IMG/VR virus record: IMGVR_UViG_3300017958_000037
Coordinates: 1-31,408 of that record
Strand: one strand, 5' to 3'
Length of the DNA stretch: 31,408 bases
Source of the DNA: a virus
Shown here: one piece after another, positions 23,254-29,812 of the stretch
Layout: every line of letters starts with the position of its first letter
How positions within the stretch are numbered: position 1 is the stretch's first letter
Notes under the pieces: generated by a model
Seen by the model: only the letters and a program-made list of their open reading frames with translations
Databases searched by the model: none
Told to the model about the DNA's origin: nothing
Program-made: the position numbers and the translations under genes

Positions 23254-23600
23254 TTCTTTCCTCCTAATCCTCGCATGGTTCTTATTCCGAAGCTGGCGGC
23301 AATCGACGCATACATGCCCCACTGAACCCAGAGGGGGGTTGTCTCAAGGTTAGCAAATCCCTGTGCCATGGTATCTTGTAGGCTAGGCACAAAGTTAGCA
23401 GCAAGGATAAGAACAAACACGATAGTCCAAAGTTCGTCCTTCCATGAGTTTTGTGCAGAACGTATAGCTTCAAGCTCCCAATCAATCTCGCCAGTTGCCT
23501 GTTTAAGTTTGATCTCTGCATTGGCTTTTTGAACCGCCGTTTTCCCATCAACCCAAGCAGTCGCTAGACCGCCTAGACTTCCTATAATCTGACCAATCAT
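23250..23600 (-). CDS. Holin, GTA-type three-TM family
   Basis: The 116-residue protein matches the 3TM holin family known from alphaproteobacterial gene-transfer agents and marine phages. A short amphipathic start (MIGQIIGSLGGLATAWVDGK) is followed by a charged helix. Then comes SWKDELWTIVFVLILAANFV as the first clear membrane span, and WVQWGMYASIAASFGIRTM as the last. Holins form lesions that release the endolysin. It is located directly before the endolysin, with ATGA overlaps on both sides. The ATG at 23600 lacks a strong Shine-Dalgarno, which fits translational coupling. Confidence 0.85.
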   Translation of the reverse strand: MIGQIIGSLGGLATAWVDGKTAVQKANAEIKLKQATGEIDWELEAIRSAQNSWKDELWTIVFVLILAANFVPSLQDTMAQGFANLETTPLWVQWGMYASIAASFGIRTMRGLGGKK

Positions 23601-23812
23601 ACAGAACCCCGATCTGTTTTAGCTTCTTTGTTCATCCAGATACCAAAGCATCCTGTCAGTGCGCCCATGCAGATCGAAACCAATCCGCTTTGCTGGACAC
23701 TTGGATCAGGTAAAGACATGTACCAGTGGACGCTTTGGTAAGTTAAAATCGTCACGACGAGCATCATCAGCCGTGGGAAAATTTTGTATTCGTCAATCAC
23801 TGTTGCTGGCAT
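23597..23812 (-). CDS. Two-TM membrane protein of the lysis block
   Basis: About 71 residues with two membrane spans (FPRLMMLVVTILTYQSVHWY and SGLVSICMGALTGCFGIWM) and short charged ends, typical of small holin or holin-regulator proteins. A TTG at 23824 is also in frame, but AGGA abuts it. The ATG at 23812 is better placed, 12 bases after AAAAGGA, and leaves a normal leader behind the promoter at 23842-23869. The stop overlaps the next start (ATGA). It could be a second holin, antiholin or pinholin; the sequence does not decide. Confidence 0.74.
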   Translation of the reverse strand: MPATVIDEYKIFPRLMMLVVTILTYQSVHWYMSLPDPSVQQSGLVSICMGALTGCFGIWMNKEAKTDRGSV

Positions 23813-23841
23813 ATTTATCTGCAATCCTTTTATTTGACGTG

Positions 23842-23869
23842 ATTATAACCACTTTTCCGTTTTTGTCCA
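23842..23869 (-). promoter_or_regulatory. Sigma70-like promoter of the lysis operon
   Basis: On the - strand TGGACA (23869-23864) and TATAAT (23847-23842) are spaced by 16 bases, with 5/6 and 6/6 consensus matches. Transcription would begin near 23835, just ahead of the AAAAGGA Shine-Dalgarno of the 2TM gene. It would drive the 2TM protein, holin and endolysin. A fragment of the adjacent repeat (ACCACTTTTCC, 23849-23859) lies in its spacer. Confidence 0.72.
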
Positions 23870-23880
23870 AAACAGTGTAC

Positions 23881-23930
23881 TTTACCACTTTTTGCCACTT
23901 TTTGCCACTTTTTGCTACTTTTTACCACTT
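23881..23930. repeat. Five helically phased 10-bp direct repeats
   Basis: Five consecutive units: TTTACCACTT, TTTGCCACTT, TTTGCCACTT, TTTGCTACTT, TTTACCACTT. Unit length equals one helical turn, so the same face repeats. The array lies about 12 bases upstream of the -35 of the lysis promoter and contains the stop codon of the upstream - strand gene. It may be a binding array for a regulator or an AT-rich UP-like/curved element, or an iteron-like replication element. Confidence 0.85.
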
Positions 23931-24374
23931 TTCCATGTAGACGCCCAAACCGTAAATTGCCGCGATCACACCGCCAAAAGCAAGGACGCCGGCTATGATA
24001 TATCCTATTAGCTCTATCATTTCTTCGCGCTGTTGTTGTGCAACGCGCTCTGCATCCTTACGCGCTTTGCGAGCTTGCGCTTGATACTTTAGCCAATCGT
24101 CTTTCAGCCCAATACGTCCTTGGTATACCATCAAAAGCTCTAAATCTTTTTCAGCTTGCTTTATGTCTTCGAGCGCCAAGAATTCTTCTAGGTCTGTCTC
24201 CACCTGTCTGGAGAACGGGTTGTTCTTACGCTTCTGAAGTTTCTTGTGGAGGTCATCTTTAGACTGCACCATCGTGCCAATAGACTGCGCACAGGAAGCT
24301 ATTTCCCGACCCGCTTTTACAGTCGCTTTTACGGTGGCATACGCCGCGTTGAATGCGGCAAGCTCGGCCAGCAT
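23922..24374 (-). CDS. Helical protein with C-terminal membrane anchor
   Basis: The 150-residue protein starts LAELAAFNAAYATVKATVKA and continues with SKDDLHKKLQKRKNNP, an alpha-helical body (DLEEFLALEDIKQAEKDLEL), and a basic stretch. The end is one long membrane span (MIELIGYIIAGVLAFGGVIA) followed by YGLGVYMEKW. This arrangement is common in small genes next to lysis genes of marine podoviruses, but I know no proven function. It lies with lysis genes on the same strand and is a membrane-anchored protein. AAGGAG lies seven bases ahead of the ATG. The stop is inside the first 10-bp repeat. Confidence 0.75.
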   Translation of the reverse strand: MLAELAAFNAAYATVKATVKAGREIASCAQSIGTMVQSKDDLHKKLQKRKNNPFSRQVETDLEEFLALEDIKQAEKDLELLMVYQGRIGLKDDWLKYQAQARKARKDAERVAQQQREEMIELIGYIIAGVLAFGGVIAAIYGLGVYMEKW

Positions 24375-24377
24375 GGC

Positions 24378-24620
24378 TCACTCCTTGAACGCCTTGACCT
24401 CATATCCCGCGCGCTGGACGCGGTTCATTATGGCTTTCAGCATCTCGTGGTTTTGTGTAATCATATCGTTAGTGTGTTTCATCTCACTCTCTATAACGGC
24501 GGTACGATTGTTGAGGTCCACAAGCGTTGATGTGGTCCAAGTTGTCCACTCTTTAAACACAAAGCCTAAGCTGGCAAAAACGCCGGCAACAATGATACCC
24601 GTTAAAACTTTCTGATCCAT
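24378..24620 (-). CDS. Membrane-anchored coiled-coil protein, spanin-like
   Basis: The 80-residue protein has an N-terminal membrane span (VLTGIIVAGVFASLGFVF) followed by a charged helix with heptad spacing (LVDLNNRTAVIESEMKHTND onward). This is the plan of inner-membrane spanins, which link membranes at the end of lysis, but no partner lipoprotein with a lipobox is visible, so the name stays tentative. It could instead be a holin-associated protein. There is no strong Shine-Dalgarno before the ATG at 24620. First gene of the lysis-strand block. Confidence 0.65.
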   Translation of the reverse strand: MDQKVLTGIIVAGVFASLGFVFKEWTTWTTSTLVDLNNRTAVIESEMKHTNDMITQNHEMLKAIMNRVQRAGYEVKAFKE

Positions 24621-24667
24621 GAAACCAGCTCACTAAATTTATTTACAACATATCACAACGACCGCTA

Positions 24668-24696
24668 TTGCGCTAGTTTATCATCCGTGTTAACAA
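24668..24696 (+). promoter_or_regulatory. Promoter and TGTTAACA box of the RHH gene
   Basis: TTGCGC (24668-24673) and TAACAA (24691-24696) are 17 bases apart, mirroring the early promoter at 20629. The TGTTAACA box (24688-24695) covers the -10 region, and the fourteen bases at 24687-24700 are identical to 20648-20661. A repressor made by the next gene could thus bind both places. The opposite-strand gene starts at 24620, so this 98-base gap is a divergent control region; I see no convincing promoter for the - strand. Confidence 0.6.
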
Positions 24697-24718
24697 AATG
24701 TGAAACGGAGGATAGACC

Positions 24719-24883
24719 ATGGTAATTAAGCAGATAGGGCCGCGAATTCGACAGGGCGTTTATGACGCCTTGCAGGCTTGTAGTAAAGAAGAACGGGTCA
24801 GCATGTCTGTGCTGGTAGAAAAAGCAATTAAAGATCTATTAGAAAAGAAGGGCTACGACCTTAAAAATGATAGCGGGAATTGA
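24719..24883 (+). CDS. Ribbon-helix-helix regulator
   Basis: A 54-residue protein. It shows the ribbon-helix-helix plan of Arc/CopG: a short strand (KQIGPRIRQ), helix one (GVYDALQACSKEE), a turn with RVSMS, and helix two (VLVEKAIKDLLEKKG). RHH proteins bind DNA as dimers or tetramers and usually autoregulate. GGAGG is seven bases ahead of the ATG. TGTTAACA boxes lie on its promoter and at the early and terL genes, making this the obvious binding candidate. It overlaps the next gene by 17 bases. No HTH or other domain is present. Confidence 0.75.
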   Translation: MVIKQIGPRIRQGVYDALQACSKEERVSMSVLVEKAIKDLLEKKGYDLKNDSGN

Positions 24884-25310
24884 TTGTGGATATCGCACCG
24901 GCGGCGTTGCGCTAGTCGGAGATGATTGGGCCGAGGTGCATGACTTACCCGTTTACGATGAAGGCGGAGTTGATGTCGCGGCGCTGATGGATATTCTTAC
25001 ATCAGTAGATCAGGTTGACCATATATACATAGAGAAGCAGCAAGCGATGCCTAAGCAGGGCGTTAGCTCGACATTTAAACTTGGCTACGCATTTGGGCAG
25101 ATTGTGACGACGTGTGCGTTATCGCGCACCCCATATTCACTTGTGACGCCAAACAATTGGAAGAGATCCTTAAACCTACCGCGCGACAAAGACGCGGCAC
25201 GCCGGCTGGCGCAGCAATGGTTTCCGGATTTATCCTCGCAACTAAAAAGGAAGAAGGACGAGCACAGGGCGGAAGCCTTGCTGATCGCATTATTTGGGAA
25301 GGGAAAGTAA
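24867..25310 (+). CDS. RuvC-like Holliday junction resolvase
   Basis: The 147-residue protein belongs to the RuvC/RNase H-like nucleases. Motif one has D6 in IAGIDCGYRTGG, motif two has E56 in HIYIEKQQAMP, and the C-terminal motif KKDEHRAEALLIAL carries D131 and E136. A KLGYAFGQIVT helix and VTPNNWKRSL match other phage members. It should cleave branched DNA formed during recombination or replication and help resolve concatemers before packaging. It starts inside the RHH gene and its stop overlaps the next start (TAATG), so RHH, resolvase and exonuclease form one transcript. The start lacks a strong Shine-Dalgarno. Confidence 0.87.
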   Translation: MIAGIDCGYRTGGVALVGDDWAEVHDLPVYDEGGVDVAALMDILTSVDQVDHIYIEKQQAMPKQGVSSTFKLGYAFGQIVTTCALSRTPYSLVTPNNWKRSLNLPRDKDAARRLAQQWFPDLSSQLKRKKDEHRAEALLIALFGKGK

Positions 25311-26104
25311 TGCCTGTAATATTGGACATGCCGAATGCGGAATATCACGCATCGACGCATTTATCATCATCCGGCGCTAAAACAATTGCGCTGCAGTCTC
25401 TAGCAGACTTTAAATATGCAGAGCGCAAGGAAACGCCGGCACTTTTGATCGGATCTGCCGCCCACACGCTTACGTTTGAGCCGCACCTTGTTGACACAAT
25501 TTGGCAATGGGATGGCCGACGCGCTGGGAAAGATTACAACGAATTCAAAGAAAGCGCAGACGCTGCCGGCGCGATCGTATTGAATACAGCGGAATACGAT
25601 AAGGTAAACCGAATTGCTGAGGCGGTGCGATCAAACCAAGCCGCCGCGGAGCTGTTAGCCGGTGACCTTGTGTGCGAGGCCAGCGTTTTCGCAACAGATC
25701 CAGACACAAAAGTTGACATGCGAGCCCGCCCAGACGGGTGGCGTCAGGATATCGCGTGCCTACTGGATCTGAAAACCACGATTGACCCGTCGCCGGAGGG
25801 GTTTGCAAAGCAGGCCGCAAACCTTGGCTACCACATCCAAGAAAGTTTTTATCGCAGGGTGCTGGAGCTAGACGGCCACGAAGTAGACGGTTTTATTTTC
25901 ATAGCAGTTGGAAAGGAAGCACCATACAAAGTTGGAATTTACGAACTCGACGCCGAAAGCCTGATGGAAGGGCAAATGGCCGTCCAGTACGCGCTGGAGC
26001 AGTATGCAATAGCGCAAGCAAACAACGAGTGGGGTTACAGCTACGGGGAGTTGATGACGATCCGTATCCCGCCTTACTCGTTCAAATTCACAGAGGCAAA
26101 TTAA
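25310..26104 (+). CDS. RecE-type PD-(D/E)XK exonuclease
   Basis: The 264-residue protein begins PVILDMPNAEYHASTHLSSS with a SSSGAKTIA helix and LLIGSAAHTLTFEP, the opening of exonuclease VIII-like phage nucleases. The PD-(D/E)XK core is visible: D136 in KVDMRARPD, D153-x-K155 in CLLDLKT and Q177 in YHIQESFY. It should resect dsDNA from 5' ends to produce 3' single strands for annealing. The frame continues far upstream, but the ATG at 25310 overlaps the resolvase stop (TAATG). The next gene, a putative ssDNA-binding protein, would be its natural partner. Confidence 0.88.
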   Translation: MPVILDMPNAEYHASTHLSSSGAKTIALQSLADFKYAERKETPALLIGSAAHTLTFEPHLVDTIWQWDGRRAGKDYNEFKESADAAGAIVLNTAEYDKVNRIAEAVRSNQAAAELLAGDLVCEASVFATDPDTKVDMRARPDGWRQDIACLLDLKTTIDPSPEGFAKQAANLGYHIQESFYRRVLELDGHEVDGFIFIAVGKEAPYKVGIYELDAESLMEGQMAVQYALEQYAIAQANNEWGYSYGELMTIRIPPYSFKFTEAN

Positions 26105-26120
26105 GTCAAGGAGACACATC

Positions 26121-26714
26121 ATGCCAATATCATTCGGATCTAGCGACAATACGAACACCGGAATTTACATTCGAGGAAATCTCCCCCAAAATAAGTGGTG
26201 GGCGAAAACGGAGGCCGGCGATGAAACTATCGACATGGAAAGAGGCTTTGCTATCGACATCAAAGAAGTTGTCTTTGGCTGGCTACATATCGACATTGGT
26301 GTGCGCGATTGGCAACCATGGCCGTCGACATCTCAGCGCACTGAGAAACCATCTGAAAATCACAAGCAAGGTTTCGAGGTTAAGTGCTGGCTTGCTGATG
26401 GCCGCGAGGCCGATTTTTCTGGGAATAGCTATGGCTTGGGGCAGTTTATCGCAAAGCTGTACAACCAAGCTGAGCAAAGTCCGGAATTCAATCAGGGCAA
26501 GATACCGGTTGTGCAGATTACGTCGTCGCAGCCGGTCGTCGTAGGCAAGGGAACAAGCTACGACGTCGGATTTAACATCCGCACTTGGATTGACAAGCCA
26601 TCGTCAAATTCTGCACCTGTACAAGAACCTGTACAGAATTGGGCGCCACCAACGACGCCTGCGCCTGCGCCTGAGCCGGCGCCTGCAGCCGAGGGCAACA
26701 ACTTCGGGTTCTAA
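26121..26714 (+). CDS. Putative ssDNA-binding protein
   Basis: A 197-residue protein with a beta-rich core (about 10-155, including KQGFEVKCWLADGREADFSG and SYGLGQFIAKLYNQA) and a proline/alanine-rich linker. It ends in EGNNFGF, which resembles the short aromatic tail of SSB proteins but lacks the standard DIPF. The position between exonuclease and primase-helicase fits a DNA-binding replication or annealing protein. AAGGAG lies before the ATG. I do not recognise a named family, and an alternative is a RecT-like or other annealing partner. Confidence 0.55.
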   Translation: MPISFGSSDNTNTGIYIRGNLPQNKWWAKTEAGDETIDMERGFAIDIKEVVFGWLHIDIGVRDWQPWPSTSQRTEKPSENHKQGFEVKCWLADGREADFSGNSYGLGQFIAKLYNQAEQSPEFNQGKIPVVQITSSQPVVVGKGTSYDVGFNIRTWIDKPSSNSAPVQEPVQNWAPPTTPAPAPEPAPAAEGNNFGF

Positions 26715-26727
26715 CAAAAGTAACAAC

Positions 26728-26761
26728 GCAAATGACGTGTTTTTCTAAACATGTCATTTGC
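26728..26761. repeat. 15-bp inverted repeat between two replication genes
   Basis: GCAAATGACGTGTTT (26728-26742) and AAACATGTCATTTGC (26747-26761) pair fully except one G-T, around TTCT. No T-run follows, so it is not a simple terminator. It lies 13 bases after the stop of the ssDNA-binding gene and 24 bases before the start of the primase-helicase gene. It may be an operator, an mRNA-processing site, or a translation control for the following gene. An in-frame ATG at 26732 lies in the repeat but is not the likely start. Confidence 0.8.
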
Positions 26762-26785
26762 ACTACGACGCATAGGGAAGAGAAC

Positions 26786-28987
26786 ATGTCACAATTATAT
26801 TTTGAAAAGGTTGTCGACAGCGCCGTCAGGGACGTTGCCGCATCCATCAAAGGCGGAAGAAACGAAAACCTAAATAAAGCTGCATTCTCAATCGGTCGCC
26901 ACGCGCACCTACATTCAGACGGCATCGACGGCGCGATCTTGCAGCTACACAGCGCGGCTAAGCAGATCGGCCTGAACGACATAGAGATCAAGGCTACCAT
27001 TGGATCCGGATTTAAGCGCGGCGGCGAAAACCCAAAGCAATTAGAGAACACGGATATACAGCCGTATATACCAAGTGAACTCGACAGTTTAATTGCGCGT
27101 CTGGCGCGCCAAGACTTGATCCTGCAGGACGAGGAAACGAGACAGCAGAAGATAGAGCGCGCGCAGAAGACTTGGGAGCGCTCCGTACCCATCACACGCG
27201 ATAACTTAGATAACGTGCGCCCAGCGCTCTTATATCTACGCTCACGCGCGCTCAAGGCGTCTACGGTGGTAGGCGTGGCGCGGTACAACCCAAATTTCCA
27301 CGAAGGTCCGGCGATTATCTTTCCAGCGTTCACGCCAGATGGAGATGTCGAAGGAATTCAGGGCGTACTTCTAACGCAAGACGGAAAGAAGCGCGAGCAC
27401 AACGGCATTGTGAAGTATTCACGCGGCGTCATAGCTGGCAATGTGATGCAGATAAACGAGATGCAGCCAGACAGGCCAATCATCATCACAGAGGGGCCAG
27501 AGGACGCGCTCAGCGTGCGTCAGGCGTGTGGGGACGAGGCGACGGTGATCTGTACGTTTGGCAAGGCTGGTATGGCGACGTATGTGCCGCCGCGGGCGTC
27601 AGATGTGACGATCTGCGCGGATCCGGATTTGGATGTGGAGAAATGTGCCGACGTCCTGTCCGGTGACGGTAGCACCGCGGTGTATGTCGTGCGCTTCAAC
27701 GCACTTGACATCGAAGGCGTGTCCGACGCCAACGATTATCTCCGAGCTCTTGGAAAAGACAAGCTGCGTGAAGCGCTCGCAACTGCTAAACCATACAAAG
27801 TTGAGGTGCAAGAACAAAAAGAGCTTGAGCGCCAGTGGCCAACAGAATTCGAGTTTGTTGACCCTGCGTCAATCCCGCCACGCCGCTGGATCTACGGGCG
27901 CCACTACATCAGAGGCTACGTCAGCGTGCTTGCGTCAATGGGCGGCGTCGGTAAGACGTCTATGCAGAACGTGGAGAGCGTTGCAATTTGCACAGGCAAG
28001 CCGCTGCTAGAGGAGGCCGTGCATGAGAGCGTCAACGTCTGGGTCATCAACGGCGAGGATCCGCTGGAGGAGATGCAGCGCAGATATGCGGCAATCTTTA
28101 TCAAGTACAACATCAAGCCGGAGGATATACGCGGGAAGCTGTTTCTTGACGCCGGACGTGAGCTTGGCATCCAGTTTGCGATAAGTACCCGCGACGGCAT
28201 CCTGACAGACGAAGACATGCTGCAGTACATGGTCGAAAAAATAAAACGTCACAACATCGGGATGGTTTTCATCGACCCGTGGGTTGGCTTCAATGACATC
28301 AACGAAAACGACAACGTGCAGATGAACAAAGCCGTCGCCGCAGCGCGCTGGGTCGCGGATCAGACCGGAGCTGCGATTGTGTTGACGCACCATGTACGCA
28401 AGACAAACGGCGACGAAGTCACAGTTGATAGCGTGCGCGGCGCCGGATCTCTGATCGGTGCAGCCCGTGCGGCGCGCGTCATAAACAAGGTTACCAGCGA
28501 ACAGGTAAAGAAAATCGGCATTAGCGAAGAAGATGCGCGCGGCCTGTTCAGGGTTGACGACGGCAAGGCAAACCTAGCGCCGCCGGCAGATAAGGCTCTG
28601 TACCGCCGTATGGAGGGCGTGGAGCTGCCAAACGGCGAGTGGGTGGGCGTGTGTGTGCCGTTCAAAATGCCTGACCTGTTCGACGGCGTATCGGTGCGCC
28701 ACGCAATGGACATGCAGCGCATGGTCGCGGCGCGGGCGGAGCGTGACGAGCCGTTCCTGTGGAGCGCGCAGGCGAGCGCCGCGAATTGGGCGGGGGCTGC
28801 GGTTGCGTCGATACTGGATCTAGACTTGGAGAAGCCGCACGAAAAGGCGAAGGCTAAGTCAATACTTGAGACATGGATAAAGACAGACGTGCTACGCAAG
28901 GAGGATTGGCATGACAAGCGACAAGGTAAAGAACGTCCGGCGGTATACGTCGGGGAGTGGATCAGAGCATCGGAGGTGGGACAGTGA
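26786..28987 (+). CDS. Primase-helicase with Toprim and RepA-like ATPase domains
   Basis: The 733-residue protein has an N-terminal helical domain (NLNKAAFSIGRHAHLHSDG, GSGFKRGG) resembling primase C-terminal helices. A Toprim-like domain has E236-G-P-E-D240 and D279-P-D281-L-D283. A RecA-like ATPase has G386-GVGKT391 as Walker A, MVFIDP with D497 as Walker B, and THHVRK. It should prime and unwind phage DNA with a borrowed polymerase. I see no zinc finger. The frame begins at 26732, but the ATG at 26786 has GGAAGAG before it. A GTGA overlap links it to the next gene. Confidence 0.88.
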   Translation: MSQLYFEKVVDSAVRDVAASIKGGRNENLNKAAFSIGRHAHLHSDGIDGAILQLHSAAKQIGLNDIEIKATIGSGFKRGGENPKQLENTDIQPYIPSELDSLIARLARQDLILQDEETRQQKIERAQKTWERSVPITRDNLDNVRPALLYLRSRALKASTVVGVARYNPNFHEGPAIIFPAFTPDGDVEGIQGVLLTQDGKKREHNGIVKYSRGVIAGNVMQINEMQPDRPIIITEGPEDALSVRQACGDEATVICTFGKAGMATYVPPRASDVTICADPDLDVEKCADVLSGDGSTAVYVVRFNALDIEGVSDANDYLRALGKDKLREALATAKPYKVEVQEQKELERQWPTEFEFVDPASIPPRRWIYGRHYIRGYVSVLASMGGVGKTSMQNVESVAICTGKPLLEEAVHESVNVWVINGEDPLEEMQRRYAAIFIKYNIKPEDIRGKLFLDAGRELGIQFAISTRDGILTDEDMLQYMVEKIKRHNIGMVFIDPWVGFNDINENDNVQMNKAVAAARWVADQTGAAIVLTHHVRKTNGDEVTVDSVRGAGSLIGAARAARVINKVTSEQVKKIGISEEDARGLFRVDDGKANLAPPADKALYRRMEGVELPNGEWVGVCVPFKMPDLFDGVSVRHAMDMQRMVAARAERDEPFLWSAQASAANWAGAAVASILDLDLEKPHEKAKAKSILETWIKTDVLRKEDWHDKRQGKERPAVYVGEWIRASEVGQ

Positions 28988-29430
28988 ATAGGCCAATGTA
29001 CGAAACCAAAGAAGACTTAGCAAACGAGCGCCGGATCCAAAATATAATTGAGAAGCGCTACGGATGCTTGCTGCGTAAGATGCCGATCAAGCTGCAGCTA
29101 GACTTCATGGCGTGGAAGGATGGCAAGGCAATCGGCTTCGTCGAGGCGAGGCAGCGCAAGACGCCTATGATGAAGTACCCGACATACATGATCTCGCTGC
29201 ACAAGGTTCTCATGGCGCAGCAACTCACGGCGACCACAAATTTGCCGTGTTACCTAGCCGTGCAGTTCAGCGATAAGCTGGCGATGTGTAAGCTGCCGCC
29301 GGATGACCCAAATAATTATGTGGACTTCGGAGGCAGCGATCGACGTGACGATCCACAAGACTACGAGCCTATGCTATACTTTGACATGTCTAACTTTAAG
29401 GAGGTGACACATGACAATGCCAATACGTGA
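28984..29430 (+). CDS. PD-(D/E)XK-like nuclease-fold protein
   Basis: The 148-residue protein starts at GTG (28984), overlapping the stop of the primase-helicase, with GGAGG upstream. It has an N-terminal helix with ERRIQNIIEKRYG, then D40 in LQLDFMAW and E54-A-R56 in GFVEARQRK. YPTYMISLHK and beta strand CYLAVQFSDKLAMCKL follow. This is the strand order of small PD-(D/E)XK nucleases, but the last position is arginine instead of lysine, so activity is uncertain. Role may be DNA processing during replication or recombination, or it may have lost catalysis. Confidence 0.6.
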   Translation: MNRPMYETKEDLANERRIQNIIEKRYGCLLRKMPIKLQLDFMAWKDGKAIGFVEARQRKTPMMKYPTYMISLHKVLMAQQLTATTNLPCYLAVQFSDKLAMCKLPPDDPNNYVDFGGSDRRDDPQDYEPMLYFDMSNFKEVTHDNANT

Positions 29431-29659
29431 AATCGAAGAAGACGAAAACAAGCTGGAGCTTGGGCGCATCGTATGGGACGAGGAAATCGGAGGCGCCGCG
29501 ATCGAGTGGTGCGCAGATGAAATGCCAATGATGTCATCAGCGGCGCTTGACTTGGCATTCGTAATGGAGGTGCTGCAGGGCATCGACATAGATGTGTCTA
29601 TGGCCAAGGCGCTTAATCAGGCGCTCCTTCTAGAGGGTAGCAATGGCACGATACACTAA
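29411..29659 (+). CDS. Small acidic protein with extreme Shine-Dalgarno
   Basis: An 82-residue acidic protein (about eighteen D/E against four K/R). The start is MTMPIREIEEDENKLELGRI, then WDEEIGGAAIEWCADEMPMM and a helix. TAAGGAGGTGA (29397-29407) is an eleven-base match to the full anti-Shine-Dalgarno and is six bases from ATG, the strongest ribosome site in the window. High expression is expected. Acidic early proteins can mimic DNA or inhibit host enzymes, but no known inhibitor motif is seen. It overlaps the end of the previous gene by 20 bases. Confidence 0.72.
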   Translation: MTMPIREIEEDENKLELGRIVWDEEIGGAAIEWCADEMPMMSSAALDLAFVMEVLQGIDIDVSMAKALNQALLLEGSNGTIH

Positions 29660-29660
29660 T

Positions 29661-29812
29661 CCTAACCTTCCTAACTTGTGGTGAGGAAAGGTGAGGAAGG
29701 CTAGGAGAATTAGCGTTTCAACCTTCCTCCTTACTACTTGCATATATTATATGCAGGTAAGGAGGATGAGGTGAGGCTAGGAAAAGTAAGTGAGGAAAGA
29801 GGAAGGAATATC
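29661..29812 (+). promoter_or_regulatory. Structured purine-rich leader
   Basis: Between two genes are two possible stem-loops and many GGTGAGGA-type elements. Stem A pairs 29661-29672 with 29694-29705 (twelve pairs with one mismatch). Stem B pairs CCTCCTTAC (29726-29734) with GTAAGGAGG (29757-29765), with an inner palindrome TGCATATA-T-TATATGCA (29739-29755). Stem B hides an AAGGAGG. The next ATG at 29813 has its own GAGGAAGGA. It may act as an RNA control or processing region; no terminator T-run is present. Confidence 0.6.

Noticed and set aside
23881-23930. CRISPR-like array
   Set aside because: The 10-bp units are contiguous with no spacers, so this is a tandem repeat, not CRISPR.
26732-26785. 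Extended N-terminus of the primase-helicase from an upstream ATG
   Set aside because: That ATG is inside the hairpin and has no ribosome site; the ATG at 26786 follows GGAAGAG.
28360-28917. 185-codon - strand frame opposite the primase-helicase
   Set aside because: Shadow of a well-supported ATPase gene; serine/alanine/arginine-rich with no domain.
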